NCBI RefSeq assembly: GCF_024055715.1
Contig: NZ_JAMXMV010000009.1
Span: forward strand, 62,001-126,000
Length of the DNA stretch: 64,000 nt
Source: Actinoallomurus soli
GTDB lineage: Bacteria > Actinomycetota > Actinomycetes > Streptosporangiales > Streptosporangiaceae
Reading direction: 5' to 3'
The position numbers were made by a program, and so were the translations under genes. The notes under the pieces are model-generated. The model did no database searches, was not told the DNA's origin, and saw nothing but the letters and a program-made list of their open reading frames with translations. Positions within the stretch are counted from its first letter, which is position 1; each line of letters starts with the position of its first letter. Positions 37,674-45,962 of this stretch are shown piece by piece.

Positions 37674-39241
37674 TGCTGGACACCGCCTCCGAGCCGGCCG
37701 TCGCGGCGGCGGCCCCGCGCCGCCGCGGCGAGCTCCTGCTGCCCGCGATCCTGCTGGCGGCGTACGCCGTGCTGCTGCTCCTCGACCTGTCGGTGCCGCA
37801 GCCGGTGGACCACAGCCGGTACATGGACGCCGCCCGGTCCTTCCCGTCCCGGCCGCCGGACCCGATCTTCGAGCACCAGTACCTGCGGATCGGGCTGACC
37901 GCGCCGACCGCGCTGGCCATGAAGGTGTTCGGCTACTCGGAGACGACCTACCACCTGTTCCCGGTCGCGACGGCGCTGCTGCTGTTCGGGTCGGTGTACG
38001 CGATCGGGCGCCTGCTGTTCGGCCGGCTCGTCGGCGCCGTGTCGGCGGCGGTCCTCGGCTGCGTCGGGATCGTGGTCGTCGCCGGCACCGAGCTGCTGCC
38101 GGACCTGCCCGCCACCGCCCTGTTCACCGCGGCCGTCGCCCTGGCCGTCGCGCTCCGCCGTGGGCTGCTCCGCCACCGCCGGGTCTGGCTCGTCGTGATC
38201 GGCGTGCTGCTCGGGTGGAGCTACCTGGTCCGCGAGTTCATCGTGTTCGTCTGGCCGCTGGTCCCCGTGCTGCTGTGGCGGCGGATCGGCCGGTGGGACG
38301 CGCTCTGGGCGTTCACTCCGGTGGCGCTGACCGGCGTGGGCGAGACGGCGTTCAACGCGTGGCTGTACGACGACCCGCTGGCCCGCCTGCACGCCGGGTC
38401 GGGCCTGGGCGACCTGCCGTCCCGCCCGGAGGTCGCCGAGACCTTCCACAACCTGCCGTTGTGGGTGTACCTGTGGCGGCTGCCGCAGCAGCTCGCGACG
38501 CTCCCCGAGGGCCCGGGGCTGCTGCTCCTCCTCGCCCTGACGCTCGGCGCGGGCGCGGTCTGCTCCGTCGGTCTCGTACGGGGATGGCGCGGCGGCGCTC
38601 CGGCGGATCCGCCGATACGGCGGGCCGGCGTGTTCGCGCTGTGGATCGTGCTGCTGTGGGTGCCGCTCACGCTGCTCGGCGGCGTCCTGAACCCGGCCCA
38701 TCCGAAGCTGCGCCTGCAGCTCCTGCGCTACTGGTACCCGGTGTTCCCCGCCTTCGTCCTGGGCGGCGTCGCGGCGCTCTGGCTGCTCGGCCGCGCCGTC
38801 CGCCCGCGGGCGCGGGCGGCCGCTCCGGCGGTCGTCTGCTGCGTCGCGCTCATCACGGCGGGGCTCGCCGTGTTCGGCCGGCCGGGCGCGCCCGGCTGGG
38901 CGGGCTCGCCGCGCGTGTCGTCGGACGCGCTGCCGGAGTTCCGGTCCTGGCTGGCCCGCTCCGGCGCCCGTACGGTCTGGGCGGACACGAAGCTGTACCG
39001 CGTTCTGCCGATCTACTTCGTGACCCGGACCGGCCACCGGGTGTGGCGCGGCCGCCTGCGGCCGTTGACGAACGCGGGACAGCCGGCGGTGGGCGACTAC
39101 GTCGTGGCCTACAGCGTCGGCAGCGACGCCTGCCCGCGCTGCGGCGACGCCGCGAAGGCCGCCCTGCCCGGAATCCCGTCGACCTGGCGTCCCGTCCTCA
39201 CCAGCCACGACCACCTGCTGCACGTCTGGCAAGTCCACTGA
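37673..39241 (+). CDS. GT-C family (PMT/ArnT-like) membrane glycosyltransferase
   Basis: A 522-residue protein with about ten to eleven membrane helices and a first large loop containing VDHSRYMDAARSFPSRPPDP with the acidic residue typical of the catalytic loop of lipid-phosphosugar-dependent GT-C enzymes. A soluble C-terminal part (from about 420) ends in LTSHDHLLHVWQVH. It overlaps the preceding gene by one base (TGATG), so the two are co-translated and probably act on the same glycan, this one on the outer face of the membrane. Confidence 0.8.
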   Translation: MLDTASEPAVAAAAPRRRGELLLPAILLAAYAVLLLLDLSVPQPVDHSRYMDAARSFPSRPPDPIFEHQYLRIGLTAPTALAMKVFGYSETTYHLFPVATALLLFGSVYAIGRLLFGRLVGAVSAAVLGCVGIVVVAGTELLPDLPATALFTAAVALAVALRRGLLRHRRVWLVVIGVLLGWSYLVREFIVFVWPLVPVLLWRRIGRWDALWAFTPVALTGVGETAFNAWLYDDPLARLHAGSGLGDLPSRPEVAETFHNLPLWVYLWRLPQQLATLPEGPGLLLLLALTLGAGAVCSVGLVRGWRGGAPADPPIRRAGVFALWIVLLWVPLTLLGGVLNPAHPKLRLQLLRYWYPVFPAFVLGGVAALWLLGRAVRPRARAAAPAVVCCVALITAGLAVFGRPGAPGWAGSPRVSSDALPEFRSWLARSGARTVWADTKLYRVLPIYFVTRTGHRVWRGRLRPLTNAGQPAVGDYVVAYSVGSDACPRCGDAAKAALPGIPSTWRPVLTSHDHLLHVWQVH

Positions 39242-39281
39242 CCCGCTCAGCGGCATGAGAGCGTGTCGGGGTTCGCCCGGG

Positions 39282-40769
39282 TCAGGGCGGATCGGACCCA
39301 CGATCTTGTTCCTGCTCGGCGACCGCGTCGATGTCGGCGAGGCCGCGCAGGTTCGCCAGCGGGCGGCTCATCCGGTGGTTGCGGCCCAGGAGCTCGGCGT
39401 TGCGGTGCAGGAACCACCAGTACCCCGCGGTGAAGGGGCAGGCGTCGTCGCCCAGCCGGCGCCTGGGATCGTACGGGCACCGTGCGCAGAAGTCGCTCAT
39501 CCGGTCGATGTAGGCCCCGCCGGCGGCGTACGGTTTGGTGGCGATCTTCCCGCCGTCCGCGTGCAGCGCCATACCGACGACGTTGGGCACCATGACCCAG
39601 TCGTAGCCGTCGACGAAGCACCGGTGGAACCAGTCGGTCACCTCGGCCGGCCGCCAGCCGCGCTGCAGCGCGTAGTTGCCGAGCACGATCAGCCGGGGAA
39701 TGTGATGCACCCAGCCGTGGTCGCGTACCTCGGCGAGGACGGTGGCCAGGCAGCGCGCGTCGACCGCGTCGGCGTCGAGTTCGGCGAACCAGCGTGGCAT
39801 CGCGCGGCGGGCCGACAGGTGGTCGTGGTGACGGTAGCCGGGGCCCAGGTGCCAGTACACATGCCAGACGTACTCCCGCCAGCCGAGGATCTGCCGGACG
39901 AACCCCTCGACCGCGGCCGGCGGGGCCCACCCGCGACGGTAGGCGTCCTCGGCGGCGTGCACGCATTCCAGCGGGTCCAGCAGCCCGAGGTTCAGTGAGG
40001 CCGACAGCAGGCTGTGCGCCATGACCGGGTCATCGGCCAGCATCGCGTCTTCGTATCTCCCGAACTCCCGGAGCCGGCCGCGGACGAACACGCCCAGTGC
40101 CGCCAGGGCCTCGTCCCTGGTCGCCGGGAACTCCCGTGGCCCGTCGTTGCCCACGAACGCCACGTCGCCGTCCCGCGCCCAGGCGTCGAGGTCCGAGCGC
40201 ACCCGCGCGTCGATGTCGTCCTCGCGAGGCCGCCACGGCGCGGGTACGTCCAGCCGCGCCGCGTTCCGGGGCGGGGGCTCGCGGTTGTCGGCGTCGAAGT
40301 TCCACCGCCCGCCGGTCGGCTCGCCGTCGGGCTCCATCAGCACTCCGAGCCGCTTCCGCGTCCGGCGGTAGAAGTCCTCCAGCAACAGCCGCCTTCCCGC
40401 CCTGCCCTCGGCCCAGGCCGCGAACTCCTCCGCCGAGGTGGCGAAGCCCCGCGCCGGCAGCACCTCGACGTCGTCGAGGGACCGTACGAACGCGTCGGCG
40501 GCATGCGAGGTCGGCCGGCAGACCGTCACCGGCTCGTCCAGGCGCCCCAGCGCCTCCCGATAAGTGTCGGTCCGGATGAACCGGGCCTGATCGCCCAGCT
40601 CGGAGGCGCGGTGGCGTAGCGCGGACAGCACCAGGTGCGCCTTGCGCCGGTGGAATCGCCGTCGCCGCAGCACCGCCCGCGACTCCACCAGCAGCACCGG
40701 CTGATCCGGCGTGTCCAGAAAATGCGGACCGAGCTGATCAGCGAAGAGCCAACGCCTCACCGAGGCCAC
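39282..40769 (-). CDS. Cryptochrome/photolyase-family protein, Fe-S bacterial type (PhrB-like)
   Basis: A 495-residue protein of the FeS-BCP group. The N-terminal alpha/beta domain opens WLFADQLGPHFL. The C-terminal FAD domain has GWREYVWHVYW, NYALQRGWRPAEVTDWFHRCFVDGYDWVMVPN (split) and SDFCARCPYDPRRRLGDDACPF, giving the four cysteines (one in HRCF, two in CARC, one in DACPF) expected for the 4Fe-4S cluster. PhrB homologues repair (6-4) photoproducts with FAD and a lumazine antenna. Convergent with the GT-C gene, 40 bases apart. Confidence 0.92.
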   Translation of the reverse strand: MASVRRWLFADQLGPHFLDTPDQPVLLVESRAVLRRRRFHRRKAHLVLSALRHRASELGDQARFIRTDTYREALGRLDEPVTVCRPTSHAADAFVRSLDDVEVLPARGFATSAEEFAAWAEGRAGRRLLLEDFYRRTRKRLGVLMEPDGEPTGGRWNFDADNREPPPRNAARLDVPAPWRPREDDIDARVRSDLDAWARDGDVAFVGNDGPREFPATRDEALAALGVFVRGRLREFGRYEDAMLADDPVMAHSLLSASLNLGLLDPLECVHAAEDAYRRGWAPPAAVEGFVRQILGWREYVWHVYWHLGPGYRHHDHLSARRAMPRWFAELDADAVDARCLATVLAEVRDHGWVHHIPRLIVLGNYALQRGWRPAEVTDWFHRCFVDGYDWVMVPNVVGMALHADGGKIATKPYAAGGAYIDRMSDFCARCPYDPRRRLGDDACPFTAGYWWFLHRNAELLGRNHRMSRPLANLRGLADIDAVAEQEQDRGSDPP

Positions 40770-41140
40770 CCTCCGACCTCCGGCGAGACGCCCGCTCGCC
40801 CGCGATCTCGCCGCCGATCACCAACGAACGGATCTCGCCGCGGCATGCTCCCCCGGCCACCGCAAGCCGTCCATGAAACCCCCCGACCAGAACCAGTACC
40901 CACAGCGATCGGCATGACAGCGCGTGACCTGATGCAATGTGCGCCGGCGCGGGTCCAAATCCAGACCTGCCGCATACGGCCTGCGGCATGACAGGACGTT
41001 GGCTTCAGTAGGGGCGGTGCCGGGTGCCGGCATGTCGACGACCGGCGGGGCGACGATGCCCCGCAGGCTCAGTGCCGCAGGTGTTTCGCCTGGAGAGGAA
41101 GCGCTGCCCTCGGTCGCCGGACCGATGCCAGGATGACCGC
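40770..41140. other. Intergenic region upstream of the PopR-like gene, 371 bases
   Basis: Lies between the divergent photolyase and PopR-like genes and so must hold both promoters. No gene with plausible codon pattern is seen; short frames across it lack ribosome sites. Confidence 0.45.
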
Positions 41141-41488
41141 ATGGCGGACATTCTCCAGTTCCAGCGAAATCCCATCCCCGCACCGGATCGTGAGCCGGAG
41201 CCGCTATGGCGCGAGGTGCTCGGCCGAACCCTGCGCGCGGCCAGGGAGGAGCAGGGTGGGCGCCTCATCGACATCGCGGAGCGGGCCGGTATCTCGCCCC
41301 AGTACCTGTCCGAGATCGAACGCGGTCGCAAGGAGCCGTCGAGCGAGATGATCGCCGCGGTCACCGGTGCGCTCGGCATCGGCCTGGCCGACCTGCTCGC
41401 CGGCATCGCGGGCGATGTCCGGCGACGCCGCAGCACGAGTCCCACGGTCGGGCGCCGTCCCGCAGGACCCGTGCTCATGGCCGCATGA
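41141..41488 (+). CDS. XRE-family ClgR/PopR-type regulator of clp genes
   Basis: A 115-residue protein with one helix-turn-helix (LGRTLRAAREEQGGRLIDIAERAGISPQYLSEIERGRKEPSSEMIAAVTGALG, split; about 28-80), matching ClgR/PopR activators of Clp protease genes. It ends in two alanines (VLMAA); in Streptomyces, PopR and ClgR are unstable Clp substrates recognised through C-terminal alanines. It faces the two clpP genes tail to tail, eight bases apart. The ATG at 41141 starts the conserved MADILQFQRNP segment. Regulation of the neighbouring clpP pair is strongly suggested by the context. Confidence 0.85.
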   Translation: MADILQFQRNPIPAPDREPEPLWREVLGRTLRAAREEQGGRLIDIAERAGISPQYLSEIERGRKEPSSEMIAAVTGALGIGLADLLAGIAGDVRRRRSTSPTVGRRPAGPVLMAA

Positions 41489-41496
41489 GACCGTGG

Positions 41497-42087
41497 TCAG
41501 ATTCGGTGGTCGATGACCTGGTCCGCTAGCCCGTAGCTGACGGCGCTCGCCGCGTCGAACACGCGGTCCCGGTCGGTATCGTGCCGCAACCGCGCGACAT
41601 CGTGACCAGTGTGCTTCGAAAGGATCTCCTCCAGCTGCGTGCGCACCCGTATCACCTCGTCCGCCTGGAGAATGAGGTCCGGGATGGCGCCGCGGCCCTG
41701 CGCTGCGGGCTGATGCAGTACCACCCGGGCGTGGGGCAACACGGAACGGCGGCCGGCACCGCCGGCAGCCAGCAGCACCGCGCCGGCCGCGACCGCTTGA
41801 CCGACGCACGTCGTCGCCACCGGCGCCTTGATGTAGCGCATGGTGTCGTACAGTGCGAGCATCGCTGACGGGTCGCCGCCCTCGGAGTTGATGTACAGGT
41901 TGATCTCCCGCTCCGGGTCGTCCGCCTCCAGGTACAGCAACTGGGCGATCAACGCGTTCGCCACGCCGGAGTCGATCGCGGTGCCGAGGTAGACGATCCG
42001 CTCCGCCAGCAGGTGCGAGTAGACGTCCATGATCCGCTCGCCCCCCGCGACCCGCGTGATGACGTTGGGGATGGTGTATGTGCTCAC
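41497..42087 (-). CDS. ClpP-family subunit lacking the catalytic serine (ClpR-like)
   Basis: A 196-residue ClpP-fold protein. Conserved parts: ERIVYLGTAIDSGVANALIAQLLYLEADDPEREINLYINSEGG (split), LPHARVVLHQP (His125) and TDRDRVFDAASAVSYGLADQVI (Asp174). At the nucleophile elbow, where ClpP has GQAASMGA, this protein has GQAVAAGA: residue 100 is Ala (codon GCG, 41788-41790 on the complement). It should therefore fold and oligomerise but not cleave. The GTG start overlaps the stop of the active clpP by GTGA, so the two subunits are co-translated, consistent with a mixed ring. Confidence 0.88.
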   Translation of the reverse strand: MSTYTIPNVITRVAGGERIMDVYSHLLAERIVYLGTAIDSGVANALIAQLLYLEADDPEREINLYINSEGGDPSAMLALYDTMRYIKAPVATTCVGQAVAAGAVLLAAGGAGRRSVLPHARVVLHQPAAQGRGAIPDLILQADEVIRVRTQLEEILSKHTGHDVARLRHDTDRDRVFDAASAVSYGLADQVIDHRI

Positions 42088-42710
42088 GCGCGGACTCCTG
42101 TCGCCGAGCCGAGTCCCAGCGTGTGCGGCCGCACGGGCACGACCTGGCTCAGATCGTTGACGATGTGGTCGATGAAGCCGTACTCGCGGGCCTGCTCGGT
42201 GGTGAACCAGCGGTCGTGCAGCGAGTCAGCGAAGATCCGGTCGATCGGCTGGCCGGTGTCCTCCGCGATGAGGCCGAGCACCGTGTCCCGAGTGTGCCGC
42301 AGGTCGTCGGCCTGTACCTCCACCTCGACGGCCGATCCGCCGATCCCCGCCGAGCCCTGGTGCATCAGGATGCGGGCGTGAGGTAGGGCGAAGCGTTTGC
42401 CCGGTGTGCCCGCAGACAGCAGGAACTGCCCCGCACTGCACGCCAGTCCCAGCGCGAGGGTGGCCACGTCGCACGGTACGAGCCGCATCACGTCGCGGAT
42501 GGCCAGCATCGCCGGGACGGAGCCGCCCGGCGAGTGGATCCACAACGCGATGTCCTTCCCGGGATCCTCGCTCGCGAGGGAGAGTAGCTGTGTCGCAAGC
42601 ACCGTCCCGTTGTCGTCGTCGAGCGCGCCGTCGAGGACCAGTATCCGCTGGCTGAAGAACCGTTCTCGGAGCCGGTGGTCGAACAGCGGCTGCTTCTCAT
42701 CGTTCGTCAT
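42084..42710 (-). CDS. clpP: ATP-dependent Clp protease proteolytic subunit
   Basis: A 208-residue ClpP homologue with an intact triad: Ser92 in LACSAGQFLLSAG, His117 in ARILMHQG and Asp166 in DSLHDRWFT. IALWIHSPGGSVPAMLAIRDVM (split) carries the SPGG strand-turn of the oxyanion region. It resembles the clpP3/clpP4 class of Streptomyces and not the housekeeping clpP1/clpP2 pair, which is usually next to clpX. Coupled to the Ser-less paralogue downstream. A candidate PopR-type operator lies just upstream. Confidence 0.9.
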   Translation of the reverse strand: MTNDEKQPLFDHRLRERFFSQRILVLDGALDDDNGTVLATQLLSLASEDPGKDIALWIHSPGGSVPAMLAIRDVMRLVPCDVATLALGLACSAGQFLLSAGTPGKRFALPHARILMHQGSAGIGGSAVEVEVQADDLRHTRDTVLGLIAEDTGQPIDRIFADSLHDRWFTTEQAREYGFIDHIVNDLSQVVPVRPHTLGLGSATGVRA

Positions 42711-43020
42711 GCCCCGACCATGCCGCCTACGCGGCGCCGGCCGCCGGTTTCGCTGCTGTGAGCAGATCAGCCCTCAGCAGGCCAGGTATTCAGACGGGCA
42801 CCTGTCGGGTGCTGCTGCAGGCCAGCCGGATCGATGAGCGCATCGGCACGATGGTGCAGCGGCTGGCGCGGCGGTGGTCACACTGGAGGATCGTCATTCG
42901 ATCACGCGGCACGTACGTAACATCTCCCGTGCGATCAGCGGCAGATGAGTGAGTTCTGGGGGCGCGGGGATGTACTCGCGCGCCCGGCTCTCCCAGGCCG
43001 AGTTGGCGGGATCCGCTGAT
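42711..43020. other. Intergenic region upstream of the clpP pair, 310 bases
   Basis: Holds the candidate clpP operator at 42753-42765. The right end adjoins the stop of the leftward DUF4268 gene. No coding gene is recognised. Confidence 0.5.
42753..42765 (-). promoter_or_regulatory. Candidate PopR/ClgR-type operator
   Basis: CTGCT-GTG-AGCAG, a perfect 5-bp inverted repeat with a 3-base spacer, 43-55 bases upstream of the clpP start. The known PopR box in Streptomyces has the form TCTGCC-N3-GGCAGA, which this partly matches (CTGC-N5-GCAG, same spacing). Confidence 0.35.
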
Positions 43021-44001
43021 TCAATCAGACAGCGGTTCAGCAGGTTGGGCCGCTGCGGCCGCGGCCACTACTTCTGGTGTGAGAGCGGCGCGTAGTCGGG
43101 TGCCGGTATCGAGGAACCAGTCGATATAGCTGTCCGCCTGAGTTGTATCAGTGACCTGGCCGGGTCGATACATCGCGATTCTGCTAGCTTGCCGAGTCGG
43201 CATGTCTTCCCAGCTCAGCATTTCCCCTACAGCGGCCTCGATCTTTGCACGGTAGGTCTGCAGGGCTTGGAATATCGCGGTGTTCAGCGCCCTATCGCCG
43301 TTGTCGATGTAGAGCTCGGTGCGGATGCGGCCATCACCGGTGAAGTTGACTCCGAGGGAGGCTCCTTTGACCGGGCAGGGCATGATCATCCAGTTCACGT
43401 TCTGCGGCACTCGTGCTCGGGTCCACAAGGGTCGTTCGGCGTGAACCCGATCCAGGAACTTCGTCCAGAACTGCCGGTACAGCTCCCCCTTGCCTGAACC
43501 ACCACTCTCCACCTTGGCCGCAGCCGCCAGGTGAGCGTGCCAGTCATTGGGCTGAGCGGCAAGCGTGAACAGCGGCGCCGGCGGGGAGGACCCGATGCGT
43601 GCCAACCCGATTTCGACGCCGAAGAACCTGGCGTTGCTGCCCGCCAGCCCGTTAAGCCAGTCCAGTGCCTGGCGGTGTTCCTCGCGGAAGGCGGTTGCCA
43701 TCCACACGATGGTCGCAGCGTCAGTACCGGCCGCATAGGTGAGGATCTGACCGAGGTGAGTGTGGTCAGTACCGGCAAGCTGATTCTCAACGATCAGAAC
43801 ACAGTCGTTGGTCAGGTCCCGGCCGATGAGGTCCAACGCGAACCCGCCAACCGGATACTCGGCGCTGGTCAGTTCCAGATCGATGCCCAGGACTTCCGCC
43901 AGGGCGTCCTTGTTCGTCAGAAGCCAGGGCGTGAAATCGTGAGCCTCATGCATCCAGACGCTTCGCGGGTCAACCCGCTTCAACCGGCCAAGCTCATCCA
44001 T
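43021..44001 (-). CDS. DUF4268 nuclease-like protein (PD-(D/E)XK-type N-domain)
   Basis: A 326-residue protein. The N-terminal half (about 20-130) has a restriction-endonuclease-like pattern: EYPVGGFALDLIGRDLTNDCVLIVENQLAGTDHTHLGQILTYAAG (split), with an Asp, then E-x-Q in place of E-x-K, then HLGQ. The C-terminal half (from about 175, FWTKFLDRVHAERPLW ... RTELYIDNGDRALNTAIFQAL) is DUF4268. Such proteins are widely annotated as nucleases of unknown role and occur alone or near defence genes; none are adjacent here. ATG at 44001; GGTGA nearby. Confidence 0.75.
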   Translation of the reverse strand: MDELGRLKRVDPRSVWMHEAHDFTPWLLTNKDALAEVLGIDLELTSAEYPVGGFALDLIGRDLTNDCVLIVENQLAGTDHTHLGQILTYAAGTDAATIVWMATAFREEHRQALDWLNGLAGSNARFFGVEIGLARIGSSPPAPLFTLAAQPNDWHAHLAAAAKVESGGSGKGELYRQFWTKFLDRVHAERPLWTRARVPQNVNWMIMPCPVKGASLGVNFTGDGRIRTELYIDNGDRALNTAIFQALQTYRAKIEAAVGEMLSWEDMPTRQASRIAMYRPGQVTDTTQADSYIDWFLDTGTRLRAALTPEVVAAAAAAQPAEPLSD

Positions 44002-44256
44002 AACGTCACCTCGCACTCGCGGCGTCCCCCACGCAGTATCCCAAGCGGCGGGCGCTGGAGAAGACGCAACCAGAACATCCGCTTTTCGGCAGAAGCGAGT
44101 ATTGCTCACAATCGCACTGCACCATCGCGCGGTCGGCGGCATGAGCAGACATCGGCAGCTGACCCTGGGTACGGAGCGACGGACGCACCGATGAGTCGGG
44201 GCGTGATGAAGGTCGGTATCAGTGATCAGTCCGGACGAACCGAGGGAGGAACTGCC

Positions 44257-44583
44257 ATGGCGAAATTCGTGACCATCGGGTACGGCGACCAGGAAGGTTA
44301 CAACCGCACCGACGCGGCGGTCCGCGACCGGGCGCACGCGCACGACACTCACTTGCGTGCGGTTGGAACCGCTATGGGGATCGCCGGCTTACCCGTACAG
44401 GTGCGAAACCATGACGGTGCCGGTACGACCGTGGAAAACGGATCGTTCATGTCGGCGGCTCTCCCGGTCGCCGGGTTCGCGATCATCGAAGCGGCAACGC
44501 CGGAGGAAGCCATCCGACTCGCGTCAAGGACTCCCTGCGCGGTCGCACACGGTGTTGTCGAGGTCTGGCCGTTGCGGGACTGA
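44257..44583 (+). CDS. YCII-related (DGPF-like) small protein
   Basis: A 108-residue dimeric ferredoxin-like protein. FVTIGYGDQEGYNRTDAAVRDRAHAHD opens it and AGFAIIEAATPEEAIRLASRTPCAVAHGVVEVWPL (split) closes it, typical of YCII/DGPF proteins often linked to ECF sigma factors or enzymes. The usual YCII His-Asp pair is not clearly kept. GGGAGGA lies seven bases before the ATG. Probably monocistronic; it is divergent from the DUF4268 gene. Confidence 0.75.
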   Translation: MAKFVTIGYGDQEGYNRTDAAVRDRAHAHDTHLRAVGTAMGIAGLPVQVRNHDGAGTTVENGSFMSAALPVAGFAIIEAATPEEAIRLASRTPCAVAHGVVEVWPLRD

Positions 44584-44787
44584 GGCGACCGGTATGGACA
44601 TGACGGCCGCTCACATTGCCGGAAGTGGCCGACGACCGCGGCAGATCATCTCTTCCCCGTAGCCTCGGTCAGACGGCAGCGGCTACACCGTATCGATGGA
44701 TCCGGGCGCCGAGCCGCGATGAGTTCCCCTCCGCCGCATGGTCTCCACAGAGGACCCCTCATCCATCGGCACGAAAGCAGGTAGGTC

Positions 44788-45330
44788 ATGGCCAAGATGC
44801 TCTATTCGGTCAGCATGTCGCTGGACGGCTTCATCGCCGGTCCGGGCGGTGACATGTCCTGGCTGACGCCGTACATCGGACCGAACCCGATGGTCGAGGA
44901 GTTCATCGCGCGGATCGGCGCCCTCCTCGTCGGGAAACGCACCTTCGGCGGCGACGACCCGCACCGGGGCACGGAGAAGGAGGGCAAGCCGTTCGGCGGC
45001 GGCTGGGAGGGCCCGCAGTTCGTGCTCACCCACCACGCCCCGGCCGATCCCGTGCCCGGCGTCACCTTCGTCGACGACCTTCACAAGGGGGTCGCGGCGG
45101 CCAAGGAGGCCGCCGGCGACAAGTACGTCAACATCCTCGGCGCCGAGGTCGCCCGGCAGTGTCTCACCGCCGGGCTGGTCGACGAGCTCCTCATCTTCAT
45201 CGCGCCCGTCCTGCTCGGCGACGGCGTCCGCCTGTTCGACCACGCCGGCGGCCACGAGATCAAGCTCGAACGCCTGCGCCAGAGCGAGGTGCCGCTCGCC
45301 ACGAACCTATGGTTCCGCGTGGTCCGCTGA
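44788..45330 (+). CDS. Dihydrofolate-reductase-family (RibD C-terminal) protein
   Basis: A 180-residue protein with MLYSVSMSLDGFIAGPGGDMSWL at the N-terminus, LLVGKRTFGG, VNILGAEVARQCLTAGLVDELLIFIAPVLLGDGVRLF (split) at the C-terminus: the COG0262 NADPH-binding fold common in actinomycetes as stand-alone reductases. Substrate unknown; it is not a true DHFR. It overlaps the 3' end of the convergent gamma-glutamylcyclotransferase-like gene by 24 bases. Confidence 0.85.
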   Translation: MAKMLYSVSMSLDGFIAGPGGDMSWLTPYIGPNPMVEEFIARIGALLVGKRTFGGDDPHRGTEKEGKPFGGGWEGPQFVLTHHAPADPVPGVTFVDDLHKGVAAAKEAAGDKYVNILGAEVARQCLTAGLVDELLIFIAPVLLGDGVRLFDHAGGHEIKLERLRQSEVPLATNLWFRVVR

Positions 45331-45783
45331 GCTCCGCCGCCACGCCGCGCAGCGCTGGACGTAGGCCGGGAGATGCCGGGCCGCGAACTCCTGAGGGGAC
45401 CATTCGCCGGCTCCGGCCTCGGCCGTGGCGATCCAGACGTAGCTCCATGCCGCGCGGCCGTCGATGAGCGTGATGCGCGTCCGCTCGTACGCCGGGCCCT
45501 CGAACGTGTCGAGGGCCCGCCACTCCTCCATGGTCAGCCCCGTCAGCAGGAACCCGTGGACGGTGGCCTCGCCGGGCACCAGCCCGGGATAGGCGCGCCC
45601 GGGCAGGACCGCGGCACGCCACCCGCGGGCCCCGGCCGGCCGGCGCTCCGGAACGCGGCCGAGCAGGGCTGCGAGAAGCTCGGGGAACTGAAGGGTTCCG
45701 TAGACGAACAGACCGTCCTCGCCCACCGCCCGGCGGCCGGGCCCGGCCGGTCCAGGAGCCGGCGACCAGGCCGGATCACGCAT
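45307..45783 (-). CDS. Gamma-glutamylcyclotransferase-like (AIG2/GGCT) protein
   Basis: A 158-residue protein. It shows the family motif YGTL in FVYGTLQFPELLAALLG, the glycine/PG region AVLPGRAYPGLVPGE and the probable catalytic glutamate in ALDTFEGPAYERTRI. Such enzymes release 5-oxoproline from gamma-glutamyl compounds; the substrate is unproven. GGAGG precedes the ATG at 45783. Upstream sequence to the next gene is short (about 180 bases) and shared with the divergent DUF6640 gene. Confidence 0.85.
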   Translation of the reverse strand: MRDPAWSPAPGPAGPGRRAVGEDGLFVYGTLQFPELLAALLGRVPERRPAGARGWRAAVLPGRAYPGLVPGEATVHGFLLTGLTMEEWRALDTFEGPAYERTRITLIDGRAAWSYVWIATAEAGAGEWSPQEFAARHLPAYVQRCAAWRRSSADHAEP

Positions 45784-45962
45784 GCCCCACCTCCGGGACC
45801 ACCGTAACGGGTCCCGTCGGGATCGTGCCCCTTCAGTCGGGATCGTCCCCCGTGCCCGCCGGGCGGACACCGTTTGGCCGGGCCGGTGCCGGGATAGGCC
45901 ACTACAGAGGGTGAGTGCGGTCACGGATCGGTACCGCCGGTCGAGTGCTGACGGAGGAGACG

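Noticed and set aside
40738-41135. Short leftward and rightward frames between the photolyase-like and PopR-like genes
   Set aside because: No ribosome sites, no conserved motif and irregular codon pattern.
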